Part shown: positions 9,901-17,760 of the stretch, piece by piece
Position numbering within the stretch: position 1 is the stretch's first letter
How the letters are laid out: each line of letters starts with the position of its first letter
Origin: Roseicella sp. DB1501
GTDB taxonomy: Bacteria > Pseudomonadota > Alphaproteobacteria > Acetobacterales > Acetobacteraceae
Direction: 5' to 3'
DNA: 64,000 nucleotides
NCBI RefSeq assembly: GCF_013112485.1
Contig: NZ_JABFHG010000006.1
Span: forward strand, 331,294 to 395,293
Notes under the pieces: generated by a model
The model's input: only the letters and a program-made list of their open reading frames with translations
Told to the model about the DNA's origin: nothing
Database searches by the model: none
Made by a program: the position numbers and the translations under genes

Positions 9901-11613
9901 CGGATTGGCCAGGCGCAGCACCAGCCCCTCCGTCCCCGGCGGGCGGCCGAGGGCTGCGGCCGGCCGGCCCTCCGCCAGGGCGCGCTCGGCCAGGGCGAGA
10001 TCGGCGACGCCCTGCTCGCCGGTCGCGGCCTCGCGGTAGGCGGCGGGAAAGGCGTCCCGCCAGCGCGCCAGCGCCTCGGCCGCACCGCCCTCGCCACGCT
10101 CGGCGGTCAGCGCCTCGGCCAGGCGATCGGGGAAGCTGCGTGCCGCCTGGGTGATCGCCGCCTCGAGCACCGCCGTATCGACGGCCGGGACGCGCCCTGG
10201 CGTGGTACCGATGATGTAGTGGATGCGGGCGAGCGGCGCGTCGCCCATGGCGATGTGGAAGGCGCTGAGATGCCCGCCATAGGCCCGCGCCAGCATGGCC
10301 CCGACGCGCTCGCGCAGCCGCGTGTCGAAGGTGTCGCGCGGCAGCCAGACGATGGCCGAGACGAAGCGGCCGAAGGGATCGGGCCGCAGCACCAGCGCCG
10401 GGCGGGGCCGGATCTGCAGGTCGAGGGCATGGCGGGCGCCGGCCAGGATCGCCGCCTCGGGCGCCTGGAACAGCTCGTCGCGCGGCCAGGTGTCGAGGAT
10501 GTTGCGCAGCGCCCGTCCGTCATGCCCCTCCGGGTCGAGGCCCGCGGCGGCGAGGATGCGGCCGACCTTCTCGGCCAGCATCGGGATGCTGCGCGGGTTG
10601 CGGTTGTAGGCCGCCGCGGCGAAGAGGCCGAGGAAGAGCCGGCCGCCGGTGACGCGCCCGTCCGGGCCGAAGATGCGCGTCGCCACCACATCGGCATGCT
10701 GCGGCCGGTGCACGGTGCTGCGCATGTTCGCCTTGGCGACGCTGACCGGCGTCGGCTCGGCGAGCGCGGCCAGCACCGCCGGCGGCAGATGCGCCGGGTC
10801 GCGCAGCACGTCGAAGACCGGGATCCGCGGATCGCGCAGCAGGCCGAGATTCTCGGCGGCGACGATGGCCAGGCCTCCCTCGAGGGAAAGGGCGTAGCGG
10901 CGATGGCCGAGCAGGACGTAATTGTCCTCTGCCAGCCAGTGCAGGAAGGCCGGGCCGCCGGGCTCGGCGCCCATGGGGGCGGCCGCGACCTCCTGCCCCG
11001 CCCGCCGCAGCGCCGCCGCCATGCCCGGGAAATCCGTCACCGCCAGCCGGACATCGGCCATGGCCTGGGCCAGCGCCGCCTCCAGCCCCTGCCAGTCATC
11101 GGTGCCGGCATGCGCCTGGCCGGGCAGCAGGGCCGCCGACAGGGCGCCAAGGGCGATGCGCATCATGCTCTCCGCGCCGCCCTCCGGCGCATCGAGGGCC
11201 AGGAGTTCTCCCGCGGCATCCCGCCGCACCCGCAGCACGGGATGCAGCAGCTGCCGGACGACGCGCCCGTGGCGGGCGAGCGCGCCCAGGGCGCTGTCGA
11301 CCAGGAAGGGCATGTCGTCGGTGACGATCTCGGCCACCGCATGCGGCCCGCGGCCCGGCCCGGGCGGCAGCACCCGGACCCGTGCCGTCCCCGGCGGCCG
11401 GCTGCGCGCCAGGGCGAAGAGGCTGGCGGCAGCGGCGGCCATCGCCTCGGCCGGCAGGGCCGCCAGCTCGGCGGTGGGCACGCCGGCATAGAGATGGTGC
11501 AGGAGTTGCAGGGCCGCCGGCGGCAGGTCCGGCGCCAGTCGCCCGAGCGCCTCCTCGGCGACGCGAAGCAATTCCTGGCGCGCGGGATCGCCCGCGGCGG
11601 CGATGTCCGTCAT
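6928..11613 (-). CDS. gdhB: NAD-specific glutamate dehydrogenase, large (180-kDa class)
   Basis: 1561 residues, the usual size of the large NAD-GDH class, which oxidises glutamate to 2-oxoglutarate and ammonia with NAD. The long N-terminal region (about residues 1-700) has ACT-like regulatory segments. The catalytic region carries GGIRWSDRREDFRTEILGL, the substrate-binding Lys segment VPTGAKGGFILK, and the nucleotide-binding region around CAGVGDMSGDVFGNGLL. A strong GGGAGGAAA ribosome binding site precedes ATG 11613. It heads an operon with mug and the MFS transporter, each joined by overlapping stop and start. It diverges from the JmjC-like gene, with about 120 bases between. Confidence 0.95.
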   Translation of the reverse strand: MTDIAAAGDPARQELLRVAEEALGRLAPDLPPAALQLLHHLYAGVPTAELAALPAEAMAAAAASLFALARSRPPGTARVRVLPPGPGRGPHAVAEIVTDDMPFLVDSALGALARHGRVVRQLLHPVLRVRRDAAGELLALDAPEGGAESMMRIALGALSAALLPGQAHAGTDDWQGLEAALAQAMADVRLAVTDFPGMAAALRRAGQEVAAAPMGAEPGGPAFLHWLAEDNYVLLGHRRYALSLEGGLAIVAAENLGLLRDPRIPVFDVLRDPAHLPPAVLAALAEPTPVSVAKANMRSTVHRPQHADVVATRIFGPDGRVTGGRLFLGLFAAAAYNRNPRSIPMLAEKVGRILAAAGLDPEGHDGRALRNILDTWPRDELFQAPEAAILAGARHALDLQIRPRPALVLRPDPFGRFVSAIVWLPRDTFDTRLRERVGAMLARAYGGHLSAFHIAMGDAPLARIHYIIGTTPGRVPAVDTAVLEAAITQAARSFPDRLAEALTAERGEGGAAEALARWRDAFPAAYREAATGEQGVADLALAERALAEGRPAAALGRPPGTEGLVLRLANPGGPLPLAEALPLFESLDLRAVEEVPHRLVAADGAAVVLHVFGLAPATPAEPGRFPALLDALDALLAGRAEADGFNRLVLRAGLNWRECWLLRAMYRWLKQVGFGFSQQAVEAALADQPRAARLLLDLFHARFDPEVATSGGGRDEAALQQGWSELLDAVQSPDEDRILSRLRGLLDAVLRTNYHLDRPWLSLKIDSAAAGEMPAPRPWREIFVHSPRMEGTHLRAGPVARGGIRWSDRREDFRTEILGLMKAQRVKNVVIVPTGAKGGFILKHPPLAADREAFMAEGIACYRTLVRGMLDITDTLVEGRIVPPPQVVRRDGDDPYLVVAADKGTATFSDIANALAAEYGFWMDDAFASGGSAGYDHKGMGITARGAWVMIARHFAELGHDIFAEPFTCAGVGDMSGDVFGNGLLISRKTRLVAAFDHRHIFIDPDPDPAASYAERARLFALPRSSWADYDPALISPGGGVFPRNLRSIPLSPQMRALLGIEADRAEPALVMQAILRAPIDLLYFGGIGTYVKAGEESQAEAGDRANDAIRVNGGELRARVVGEGANLAVTQAGRVEYARAGGRIDTDALDNAAGVSTSDHEVNIKILLADAEREGRLTRMQRDALLREMTEEVGQLVLRDNAQQHLAVSLEERAGAEALPAQALLMLRLEAAGVLDRAVAGLPDAATLRARIAAGEALTRPAICALLPLAKLWLTEAIEESGLAEDPVFAPVLLAYFPRPLRERFPDLIARHRLRRELVATAITNEVANRIGCAGLARLAAEAGPVAATRAAWLAGEGFGLPAAADAADAAPAPAGPKLDLLLALRRLQEAAAQNLLGDAGPIGPSLESLRPGLAALLAATTPDGPEAEAWRAAGLPEPAIALAASAPRLAAAPRILTLAAETGAPAERAAAAWDEVGAAFRIEALRQAAATAPAPGSFGPRARAALLEDLTAVQARLAAALLRDAMPDPAPVAQLAQEALMDADLAAIGVAARALRGLG

Positions 11614-11733
11614 GGCGGCTTTCCTCCCTGCTCGACCGGCGCGCCCGGCCCCCGTCGCGCCCGGCCGCCCCGTGGCGGCGGCTGACGCATGAGGAATGAC
11701 CCGGGGGCCGCGAATCGGCTAGTGTCATCCGCC

Positions 11734-12954
11734 ATGAGCATGACCTTCGCCGAGCTGCTGGCGCCCGTGACGCCCGAGCAGTTCTTTGCCGAGTACCACG
11801 ACCGCAAGCCACTGCACATTCGCGGCGCGGCGGCGAAATTCGCCCATGTCCTGTCCTGGCGGCAGATCAACCGGCTGCTGGACATGACCCACATCTGGTC
11901 CGGCCAGTCGCTCAAGCTGGTCATGGACGGCACGCCCGTGCCCGCCGAGCAGTATTGCAGCCGCGCCACCAGCCGGGACAACGACCCGGTGCAGCAGCCC
12001 GTGGCCGCGCGGGTGCGGGACTGGGTGGCGCGCGGCGCGAGCCTGGTGCTGAACGACGTCGACAGCCTGACCCCCGGCCTCGCCGCCGTCAGCGGCGCGC
12101 TGGAAGCCGCCGGGCTCGGCAAGGCGCAGGCGAATGTCTACATCTCCTGGCAAAGCCACAAGGCCTTCCCGGCGCATTACGACACGCATGACGTCTGGGC
12201 GGTGCAGGTCGAGGGCGAGAAGACCTGGAATGTCTGGGAAGGCCGCGCCGAATGGCCGATCGCCCATCCCGCCTTCCGCACCGAGAGCCAGGCGCAGCAC
12301 GAGCAGCAGAAGGGCCGGCTGCGGGAGAAGGTGCTGCTGAAGGCCGGCGACCTGCTCTACCTGCCGCGCGGCTGGTACCATGACGCGCTGGCCGAGGCGC
12401 CGGCCTCGGTGCATGTCGCCTTCGGGCTGCACGCGCCGCTTGGGATGGACCTGCTCAACATCCTGCATGAGCGCGCCCTCTACGATGCCGAGTTCCGCAA
12501 GCCGCTGCCGCGGCAGGACGGCTCGGCGGCCGCGCGCTTCGCGCTCACGACCCGGGCCGGGCAGCTCGCCCAGCGGCTGGCGGAGCTGGCGCGCGACCCG
12601 AAGGTGATGGCGGCGCTGGAGCGCTTCGTCGCCGAGTATCATTTCGTCCGCGGCGGCAACGACCTGCTGGCGGCGCGCGGCCTGGCGGAACCGGAGACGG
12701 CGACGGCCGATGCGGAGGTGCCGGCCTGGAAGGTCCTGGCGCCCGGCGCGAAGCCGGTGCGGCGGGGAGCGGAATGGGTCCTGAAGACCGCGCAGGGCAT
12801 CCTGCCCCTCGCGCCGCCCGAAGCCGAGGCGGCGGGCTGGCTGCTAGCCCGGCCGGACATCGCCGAGCCGGAACTCCGGGCCGCGCATCCGCAGGTGGAT
12901 GCCCCTTCCCTGCTCGCGCGGCTGCGCGAGGCCGGCCTGCTGGCCGCCGCCTGA
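11734..12954 (+). CDS. JmjC/cupin-type Fe(II), 2-oxoglutarate-dependent oxygenase (RoxA-like)
   Basis: 406 residues. The middle holds a cupin with an HxD iron motif in HYDTHDVWAVQVEGEKTW (His148, Asp150), and a later His in ASVHVAFGLH could complete the facial triad. LPRGWYHD is the usual strand before that His. This matches the cupin-4/RoxA ribosomal-oxygenase group, which hydroxylates Arg or His in ribosomal proteins in bacteria; the actual target here is unknown. The C-terminal third looks like the winged-helix extension of that family. ATG 11734 is chosen because the conserved domain starts at once (FAELLAPVTPEQFF). Its TGA overlaps the start of the next gene. Confidence 0.85.
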   Translation: MSMTFAELLAPVTPEQFFAEYHDRKPLHIRGAAAKFAHVLSWRQINRLLDMTHIWSGQSLKLVMDGTPVPAEQYCSRATSRDNDPVQQPVAARVRDWVARGASLVLNDVDSLTPGLAAVSGALEAAGLGKAQANVYISWQSHKAFPAHYDTHDVWAVQVEGEKTWNVWEGRAEWPIAHPAFRTESQAQHEQQKGRLREKVLLKAGDLLYLPRGWYHDALAEAPASVHVAFGLHAPLGMDLLNILHERALYDAEFRKPLPRQDGSAAARFALTTRAGQLAQRLAELARDPKVMAALERFVAEYHFVRGGNDLLAARGLAEPETATADAEVPAWKVLAPGAKPVRRGAEWVLKTAQGILPLAPPEAEAAGWLLARPDIAEPELRAAHPQVDAPSLLARLREAGLLAAA

Positions 12955-13532
12955 TGCTCCCGGCCATCCTGCTGCTGGCGGCCCTGCTGCCCGGCGCCGC
13001 CCTCGCCCAGTCACGCTCCTTCAACTGCGTCGGCGCCGACCAGCTCGAGGACGATGTCTTCGCCATTCCCTTCGCCCGCGGCGCCGCCGCCCCGGGCGAG
13101 GCGGCCCGCACCAACCTCGCCGCCGTCGCGGAGCGGGCGAAGAGAGAGCCGGGGCGGCCGCTCTGCGTGCTCGGCCATGCCGGCCCGCAGGAAGGCGGCG
13201 CCCAGAGCGGCACCCAGCTCGCCGCCAAGCGCGCCGGCCAGGTGGCGGTGGCGCTCGCCAAGCTCGGGGTCGCGCCGGAGCGCATCCGTGCCGAGGCCCG
13301 CCGCGCCGCCTTCGCGCGCGGCGCCGTGCCGGAGGAGCGGAGCGTGACGGTGGTGCTGCTGCCGGCGACCGCCGGCGCCGCCGCGCCCGAGGCGCCGGCC
13401 CGCGCGCAAACGCCGGCGCCGACGCCGCCCGCCAGGCCGGCCGATGACGTCGCCCCGACCCCGGCCGAGGGCGCGAAGCCCGCCCCGGCGGAGGCCCCGC
13501 CCGCGGCCGGGCCGCCCGCCGCCAAGCCCTGA
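12954..13532 (+). CDS. Exported OmpA-like domain protein with Ala/Pro-rich tail
   Basis: 192 residues starting at an ATG that shares its A with the TGA of the oxygenase gene. A signal peptide (MLPAILLLAALLPGAALAQ) precedes a roughly 110-residue domain with the OmpA/MotB-type pattern (CVLGHAGPQEGG, then AAKRAGQVAVALAKLGVAPERI), which in relatives binds peptidoglycan. The last 60 residues are a low-complexity Ala/Pro/Glu tail. The typical N-terminal strand with its ligand Asp is not obvious, so peptidoglycan binding is inferred. Coupling to the oxygenase suggests co-expression, not necessarily shared function. Confidence 0.7.
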   Translation: MLPAILLLAALLPGAALAQSRSFNCVGADQLEDDVFAIPFARGAAAPGEAARTNLAAVAERAKREPGRPLCVLGHAGPQEGGAQSGTQLAAKRAGQVAVALAKLGVAPERIRAEARRAAFARGAVPEERSVTVVLLPATAGAAAPEAPARAQTPAPTPPARPADDVAPTPAEGAKPAPAEAPPAAGPPAAKP

Positions 13533-13554
13533 CGCGCCCCGGCGCCGGGGCGCG
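13533..13554. terminator. Perfect 22-bp GC palindrome after the OmpA-like gene
   Basis: CGCGCCCCGGC is followed directly by its reverse complement just after the stop codon at 13532. It would fold into a very stable hairpin at the transcript end but lacks a T-run, so it is a candidate stem for transcript-end formation or stability rather than a classic intrinsic terminator. Confidence 0.4.
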
Positions 13555-13656
13555 GGCGGCGTCTTGCCGCGGCGAGCCGGGCCGGCGATGAGAGCCCGCG
13601 CATGGGCCGCCAGGGTCGGCCCCCAGGTCGCCCCCAGGTCGCCCGAGGATGTCACC

Positions 13657-14628
13657 ATGAGCCTGTCCCGCCGCCCTCTCCTCGTCGCGCCTGGCCTGCT
13701 GCTCGCCGCGCCGGCCCTGGCGCAACCCGCCTGGCCGGAGCGGCCGGTGCGCTTCATCCTGCCCTTCCCGCCGGGCTCGACGCCGGACATCACCGGCCGG
13801 GCGGTCGCCAGCCATTTCACCCAGGCCTTCGGCCAGCCCTTCGTGGTGGAGAACCGCGCCGGGGCGGGCGGCAATATCGGCACCGACCTCGTGGCCAAGG
13901 CGAGCGACGGCCATGTCATCGGGCTGACCATCAACGGCCCGCTCAGCACCGCCAAGGCGCTCTATCCCGACCTGCCCTACGACCCGGCCCGCGACCTGGC
14001 CGTCGTCTCCCTGCTGGTCCGCGCGGCGCAGGTGCTGGTGGTGCATCCCGCCATCCCGGCCACCAACCTGGCCGGGTTCATCGCCCATGTCCGGGCCAAT
14101 CCCGGCAAGCTGTCCTTCGGCTCGGTCGGCTCCGGCTCCGGCGGGCATCTCGCCATGGCCGACCTGATGGCGCGGGCCGGGCTCGACATGGTGCATGTGC
14201 CCTATCGCGGCTTCCCACAGGCGGTGCTCGACCTGGTGGCCGGCCGGATCGAGGCGATGATCCTGGTCTCGGCCGGCATCCTGCCGCAGATGCGCGAAGG
14301 CCAGGTGCGCGCCCTCGCCGTCACCGCCGAGCGGCGGATCCCGCAGGCGCCGGAGGTGCCGACCCTGGCCGAGAGCGGCATGGCGGATGCCGCGAGCTAT
14401 GCCTGGAACGCCCTCATCGCCCCGGCCTCGATGCCGGCCGGGCGCGTTGCCCGCCTGGCCCGCGAGGCCGGGGTGGCGCTGGCCGAGCCGCAGGCCCGGC
14501 GGGCGCTGGAAGCGGGCGGCTTCGAGGTGGTGGCCAGCGGGCCCGAGGCGGCGAGCCGCTTCGTCGCGGCCGAGACGGCGCGCTGGGGCGCCCTGATCCA
14601 CCGCCTCGGCATCAAGGCCGAGGCCTGA
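13657..14628 (+). CDS. TctC/Bug-family solute-binding protein (orphan)
   Basis: 323 residues with a signal peptide (MSLSRRPLLVAPGLLLAAPALAQ) and the family hallmarks: WPERPVRFILPFPPGS, VVENRAGAGGNIGTDLVAK near residue 66, VPYRGFPQAVLDLVAG and a Leu/Ala-rich C-terminal lobe. Bug proteins are periplasmic receptors for small carboxylates or amides, feeding tripartite tricarboxylate transporters or sensors. No TctA/TctB membrane partner is nearby, the usual orphan state in Roseomonas- and Bordetella-like genomes. The ligand cannot be read from the sequence. Confidence 0.9.
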   Translation: MSLSRRPLLVAPGLLLAAPALAQPAWPERPVRFILPFPPGSTPDITGRAVASHFTQAFGQPFVVENRAGAGGNIGTDLVAKASDGHVIGLTINGPLSTAKALYPDLPYDPARDLAVVSLLVRAAQVLVVHPAIPATNLAGFIAHVRANPGKLSFGSVGSGSGGHLAMADLMARAGLDMVHVPYRGFPQAVLDLVAGRIEAMILVSAGILPQMREGQVRALAVTAERRIPQAPEVPTLAESGMADAASYAWNALIAPASMPAGRVARLAREAGVALAEPQARRALEAGGFEVVASGPEAASRFVAAETARWGALIHRLGIKAEA

Positions 14629-14768
14629 CGCCGCGGCCGGCCGTGGCGATGCCCTTGGGAATGCGGGGACGAGATGCGGGCCGGACGGCCCTCATTCCAC
14701 CGCATGGTTCGGCCTAGCGGAGCCTTTTCCGGTTGTCTGGGGACGGCCGCCGAACCATCTGCGTGTTT

Positions 14769-14787
14769 GCGCCGCCAGGGGCGGCGC
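14769..14787. other. Hairpin in the 14629-14936 non-coding gap
   Basis: The 308-base gap between the TctC gene and tatA holds GCGCCGCC, a 3-base loop and the exact complementary arm. No T-run follows. Apart from this I see no gene or clear promoter in the gap; it probably contains the tatA leader. Confidence 0.3.
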
Positions 14788-14936
14788 ACTAGTGTCCGCG
14801 GCAATGCCGGGATGGGTCGCGGAACGGCCGCGACCGCCGGCAAGGGCCAGGCAGGGCCATCCTTCGTTGCCGGATCCATCCTTGTCGGACCGGGCGGCGC
14901 GGGGTGCGACAACAGACAGGGTCATCGGGGCGTCAC

Positions 14937-15203
14937 ATGGGTTCCTTCAGCATCTGGCACTGGCTCATCGTGCTGCTGGTCGTCCTGCTGCTCTTCGGCA
15001 GCGGCAAGATCAGCACGCTGATGGGAGACCTCGCCACAGGCATCAAGTCCTTCAAGAAGAACATGAAGGAGGACGAGCCCGATGCCTCGCTCGCCGAGAG
15101 CGCGCCGCCCGCCGCCACCAAGCCGGCCGGCAGCATCGGCGGCCCGGGGCAGCCGGCCGAAACCACCCACGGCACGACCACGACGAGCCGCCCCGCCGCC
15201 TGA
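14937..15203 (+). CDS. tatA: Sec-independent protein translocase subunit TatA
   Basis: 88 residues with classic TatA design: a short periplasmic N-terminus ([20 protein letters not shown]), one membrane helix at about residues 5-21, the FGSGKI hinge and an amphipathic helix ([17 protein letters not shown]), then a polar Ala/Pro/Thr tail. TatA oligomers form the pore that passes folded proteins with twin-arginine signals. tatB and tatC are not adjacent. ATG 14937 is chosen because the membrane helix follows directly. A strong hairpin lies downstream at 15258-15283. Confidence 0.93.
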   Translation: MGSFSIWHWLIVLLVVLLLFGSGKISTLMGDLATGIKSFKKNMKEDEPDASLAESAPPAATKPAGSIGGPGQPAETTHGTTTTSRPAA

Positions 15204-15257
15204 GGCAGCGGGCCCCGGCGGGTGAGGCCGATCCCGCCGCGAAACCTTGACCTGATC

Positions 15258-15283
15258 GGGCGCCCTCCGGCCGGAGGGCGCCC
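15258..15283. terminator. Perfect 26-bp palindrome after tatA
   Basis: GGGCGCCCTCCGG followed directly by its reverse complement gives a 13-bp stem, 55 bases after the tatA stop and just before an R1 repeat. It lacks a clear T-run, so it may act as a transcript-end stem. Confidence 0.45.
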
Positions 15284-15289
15284 CTCCCC

Positions 15290-15389
15290 AGCGAATGGCG
15301 TTCAGCATCGAGCGCCGTTCCGCTGTAGCCCGTCATTTTCCGAGCCGGTTCACGCGTCCGGGCATCCACGCCCGCCCGCGATCCGCTCC
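15290..15389 (+). repeat. R1 dispersed repeat, copy 1 (100 bp)
   Basis: This 100-base segment aligns without length change to 23542-23641 and 29261-29360. Shared landmarks are AGCG(G/A)AT..GCGTTCA at the left, a central TTCCGCTG, a TTTTC block, TTCACGCGTCCGGGC and GATCCGCTC at the right. The outer ends are inverted repeats (AGCGGAT against ATCCGCT) and GGGC...GCCC forms an inner hairpin. It lies between tatA and mtnB and is the most diverged of the three copies. See the repeat findings. Confidence 0.75.
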
Positions 15390-15403
15390 AGCCCTTATCC
15401 GCG

Positions 15404-16030
15404 ATGCCAATGCCGGACGACGCTTTCGCCGCCGCAACCGCCGCCATCATCGCGGCCGGCCGGCGCATGGACCATTTCGGCTGGGTGCCGGCGACGGCGG
15501 GGAACATCTCCGTCCGGTTGCCCGATGGCAGCCTGGCCATCACCCGATCCGGCGGTCACAAGGGATTCCTCGCAGCCGAGGGCGTGATCCGGGTCGACCT
15601 GGACGGCCGGCCGCTGCATCCGGGCGACCGGCCTTCGGCGGAAACCGGGCTGCATTGCGGCATCTACCGCCGCTTCCCCGAAGCCGGGGCGGTGCTGCAC
15701 GGGCATTCGGTGCCGGTCACGGTTCTCTCCCGGGCCGGGGCCGATGCCATCCGGCTGGAGGGCTACGAATTGCTGAAGGCTTTCCCAGGGTTGCCGACGC
15801 ATGCCGCCTCGGTGACGGTGCCGATCCTCGACAACGAGCAGGACATCCCGCGCCTGCAATCCGAGGTGGAGCGGCGCTGGGACGCCATGGCGGAGGTCCC
15901 GCCGGGCTATCTGATCCGGGGCCATGGGATCTATGTATGGGGCGCCGACATGCCGGCCGCGCTGATGCGGCTGGAGGCGCTGGAATTCATGCTCGCCTGC
16001 GAGATGGAAACACGGAGGGCGCTGAGATGA
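15404..16030 (+). CDS. mtnB: Methylthioribulose-1-phosphate dehydratase
   Basis: 208 residues of the class II aldolase/adducin fold. It shows the substrate loop ATAGNISVRL, SGGHKGFL, the zinc pair HGHS (residues 102-104 region) and a late GHGIYVWG motif with the third metal His. MtnB dehydrates 5-methylthioribulose 1-phosphate in methionine salvage. Its stop overlaps mtnD by ATGA, and mtnC follows, so these are three successive steps in one operon. The start could also be ATG 15410, six bases downstream. Confidence 0.93.
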   Translation: MPMPDDAFAAATAAIIAAGRRMDHFGWVPATAGNISVRLPDGSLAITRSGGHKGFLAAEGVIRVDLDGRPLHPGDRPSAETGLHCGIYRRFPEAGAVLHGHSVPVTVLSRAGADAIRLEGYELLKAFPGLPTHAASVTVPILDNEQDIPRLQSEVERRWDAMAEVPPGYLIRGHGIYVWGADMPAALMRLEALEFMLACEMETRRALR

Positions 16031-16563
16031 GCCGACTGACGGTGTGGGAGGCCGAGACCGGCCGCACGGTGCTGCAGACCGAGGATGCCGAGGAGATCGC
16101 CCGGGCCCTGGGCGGGATCGGCGTGCGCTTCGAGCGCTGGGAGGGCGTCGCGGTGCCGGAGGGCGCCAGCAACGAGCAGGTGCTGGAAGCCTACCGCCCC
16201 CATCTCGACAGGCTGATGGGCGAGACCGGCGCGGGCAGCGCCGACGTCATCAGCCTGACGCCGGACCATCCGCAGGCCGCCGCGATGCGGCAGAAATTCC
16301 TCTCCGAGCATGTGCACACCGAGGACGAGGTGCGCTTCTTCGTCCGCGGCAGCGGCGATTTCGTCATGCATGTCGATGGCAAGGTCTGGGATGCGCACTG
16401 CGTGCAGGGCGACCTGATCAGCGTGCCGGCCAATACCCGGCACTGGTTCGACGCCGGCGAGGCGCCGCGCTTCACCGCGCTGCGCATCTTCACCGACCAG
16501 TCGGGCTGGGTGGCGCATTTCACCGGCAGCGACATCGCCGGGCGCTTCCCGGTCGCCGCCTGA
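16027..16563 (+). CDS. mtnD: Acireductone dioxygenase
   Basis: 178 residues, the usual length. The metal motif EHVHTEDEVRFF (His95, His97, Glu101) and the later NTRHWFD (second-motif His) are the four ligands of the cupin site that binds Fe or Ni. With Fe the enzyme forms the keto-acid precursor of methionine; with Ni it makes carbon monoxide and methylthiopropionate. The start overlaps the mtnB stop, and mtnC begins one base after the stop. A long in-frame extension upstream of 16027 exists but runs through mtnB and is not coding in this frame. Confidence 0.95.
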   Translation: MSRLTVWEAETGRTVLQTEDAEEIARALGGIGVRFERWEGVAVPEGASNEQVLEAYRPHLDRLMGETGAGSADVISLTPDHPQAAAMRQKFLSEHVHTEDEVRFFVRGSGDFVMHVDGKVWDAHCVQGDLISVPANTRHWFDAGEAPRFTALRIFTDQSGWVAHFTGSDIAGRFPVAA

Positions 16564-16564
16564 G

Positions 16565-17257
16565 ATGCCGCGCCCGGCCGCCATCCTCACCGATATCGAG
16601 GGGACGACCACCAGCATCGCCTTCGTGAAGGACCGGCTCTTCCCCTTCGCGGCCGCGTCGCTCGAGGACTTCCTCGCCACCCAGGGCGAGACCCCGGCGG
16701 TGCGCGAGATCCTGGCAGCGGTCCGGGCAGCGGCGCCGGGGCAGGAGCCGGTGGCGGCGCTGCGGGGCTGGATGGCGGCGGATGCCAAGGTGACGCCGCT
16801 GAAGGCCCTGCAGGGGCTGATCTGGCACCGGGGCTATGCCGATGGCCGGCTGCGGGGGCATCTCTGGCCCGATGTGCCCGGCTGCCTGCGGGCCTGGGCC
16901 GCGGCCGGGCTGCGCCTCGCCATCTATTCCTCGGGCTCGGAGGAGGCGCAGCGCGACCTCTTCGGCCATAGCGAGGCGGGCGACCTGACGCCGCTCTTCG
17001 CCGGCTTCTTCGACACGCGGATGGGCGCCAAGCGGGAGGCGGCGAGCTACCGGGCGATCGCCGCCGCGCTCGGCCTGCCGGCCGCCGACATCCTCTTCCT
17101 CTCCGATGTCGCGGAGGAACTGGACGCGGCGGCGGCGGCCGGGATGCCGGTCTGCCAGCTCGTCCGCGCGGCCGACGGGACGGTCGCCTCCGGCCGGCAT
17201 CCGGCGGAGAGCGACTTCCCCGGCGTCGCCCGGCGCTTCGGGCTGCCCGTGGCGTGA
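16565..17257 (+). CDS. mtnC: Enolase-phosphatase E1
   Basis: 230 residues of the HAD superfamily. Motif I is ILTDIEGTTTSIAFVKDRLF, in which Asp-x-Glu replaces the usual Asp-x-Asp as in other MtnC enzymes. Motif II is IYSSGSEEAQ, and motif III/IV is DILFLSDVAEELDAA. The enzyme enolises and dephosphorylates 2,3-diketo-5-methylthiopentyl 1-phosphate to the acireductone used by MtnD. It overlaps uraD by GTGA. The other salvage genes (mtnA, mtnK or mtnP) are not in this window. Confidence 0.93.
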   Translation: MPRPAAILTDIEGTTTSIAFVKDRLFPFAAASLEDFLATQGETPAVREILAAVRAAAPGQEPVAALRGWMAADAKVTPLKALQGLIWHRGYADGRLRGHLWPDVPGCLRAWAAAGLRLAIYSSGSEEAQRDLFGHSEAGDLTPLFAGFFDTRMGAKREAASYRAIAAALGLPAADILFLSDVAEELDAAAAAGMPVCQLVRAADGTVASGRHPAESDFPGVARRFGLPVA

Positions 17258-17742
17258 CGCGGGAGGATTTCCTCACCTGCTTCGGCCCTGTCTTCGAGAA
17301 CCGTCCCGACCTCGCCGAGGCGGTCTGGGCCGGCGGGCCCGATTGCCGCTCGGCCGAGGCACTGCAGGCCGGCTTCGTCGCGGTGCTCCGCAGCCTGCGG
17401 GACGAGGCGCTGACCGCCTTCCTGAACGGCCATCCCGATCTCGCCGGCGCGCTGCTCGCGCGCGGGGCGGTGACGGCGGACAGCGCGAAGGAGCAGGGCT
17501 CGGCCGGGCTCGACGCGCTGGATGCCGCCGGCCGGGCGCGTTTCCTGGCGCTGAACGCGGCCTATCGCGCGCGCTTCGGCTTTCCCTTCATCATGGCGGT
17601 GCGCGGCCGCGGCGCGGCCGAGATCCTCGCCAGCTTCGAGGCCCGGCTGGGCCGGGACGCCGCCACCGAGCGTGCCGAGGCGGTGCGCCAGATCGAGCGG
17701 ATCCTGCTGCTGCGGCTGCAGGACCGCTTCGGGGCCGCCTGA
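17254..17742 (+). CDS. uraD: OHCU decarboxylase (2-oxo-4-hydroxy-4-carboxy-5-ureidoimidazoline decarboxylase)
   Basis: 162 residues starting with GTG in a GTGA overlap with mtnC. Family motifs are FLNGHPDLAG (catalytic His region), KEQGSAGLDALD and the strand FGFPFIMAVRG. UraD converts OHCU to S-allantoin, the last step of urate breakdown. No other urate gene is adjacent; the minus-strand purine-type deaminase about 900 bases downstream could share a purine theme. Its presence at the end of the methionine-salvage operon is unexplained. Confidence 0.9.
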   Translation: MTREDFLTCFGPVFENRPDLAEAVWAGGPDCRSAEALQAGFVAVLRSLRDEALTAFLNGHPDLAGALLARGAVTADSAKEQGSAGLDALDAAGRARFLALNAAYRARFGFPFIMAVRGRGAAEILASFEARLGRDAATERAEAVRQIERILLLRLQDRFGAA

Positions 17743-17760
17743 ACGCCCGGAGGGACCTGC

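Noticed and set aside
7675..11685. Very long open frame opposite the glutamate dehydrogenase gene
   Set aside because: It is a mirror of the high-GC codon bias of the real gene; its translation is low-complexity Arg/Gly/Ala and matches no family.
15204..15403. SAM-type riboswitch before the methionine-salvage genes
   Set aside because: The leader is filled by a palindrome and an R1 repeat; no SAM riboswitch core is visible.
15295..16026. Long in-frame extension upstream of acireductone dioxygenase
   Set aside because: It crosses the R1 repeat and the whole mtnB gene in another frame; overlap ATGA at 16027 is the better start.
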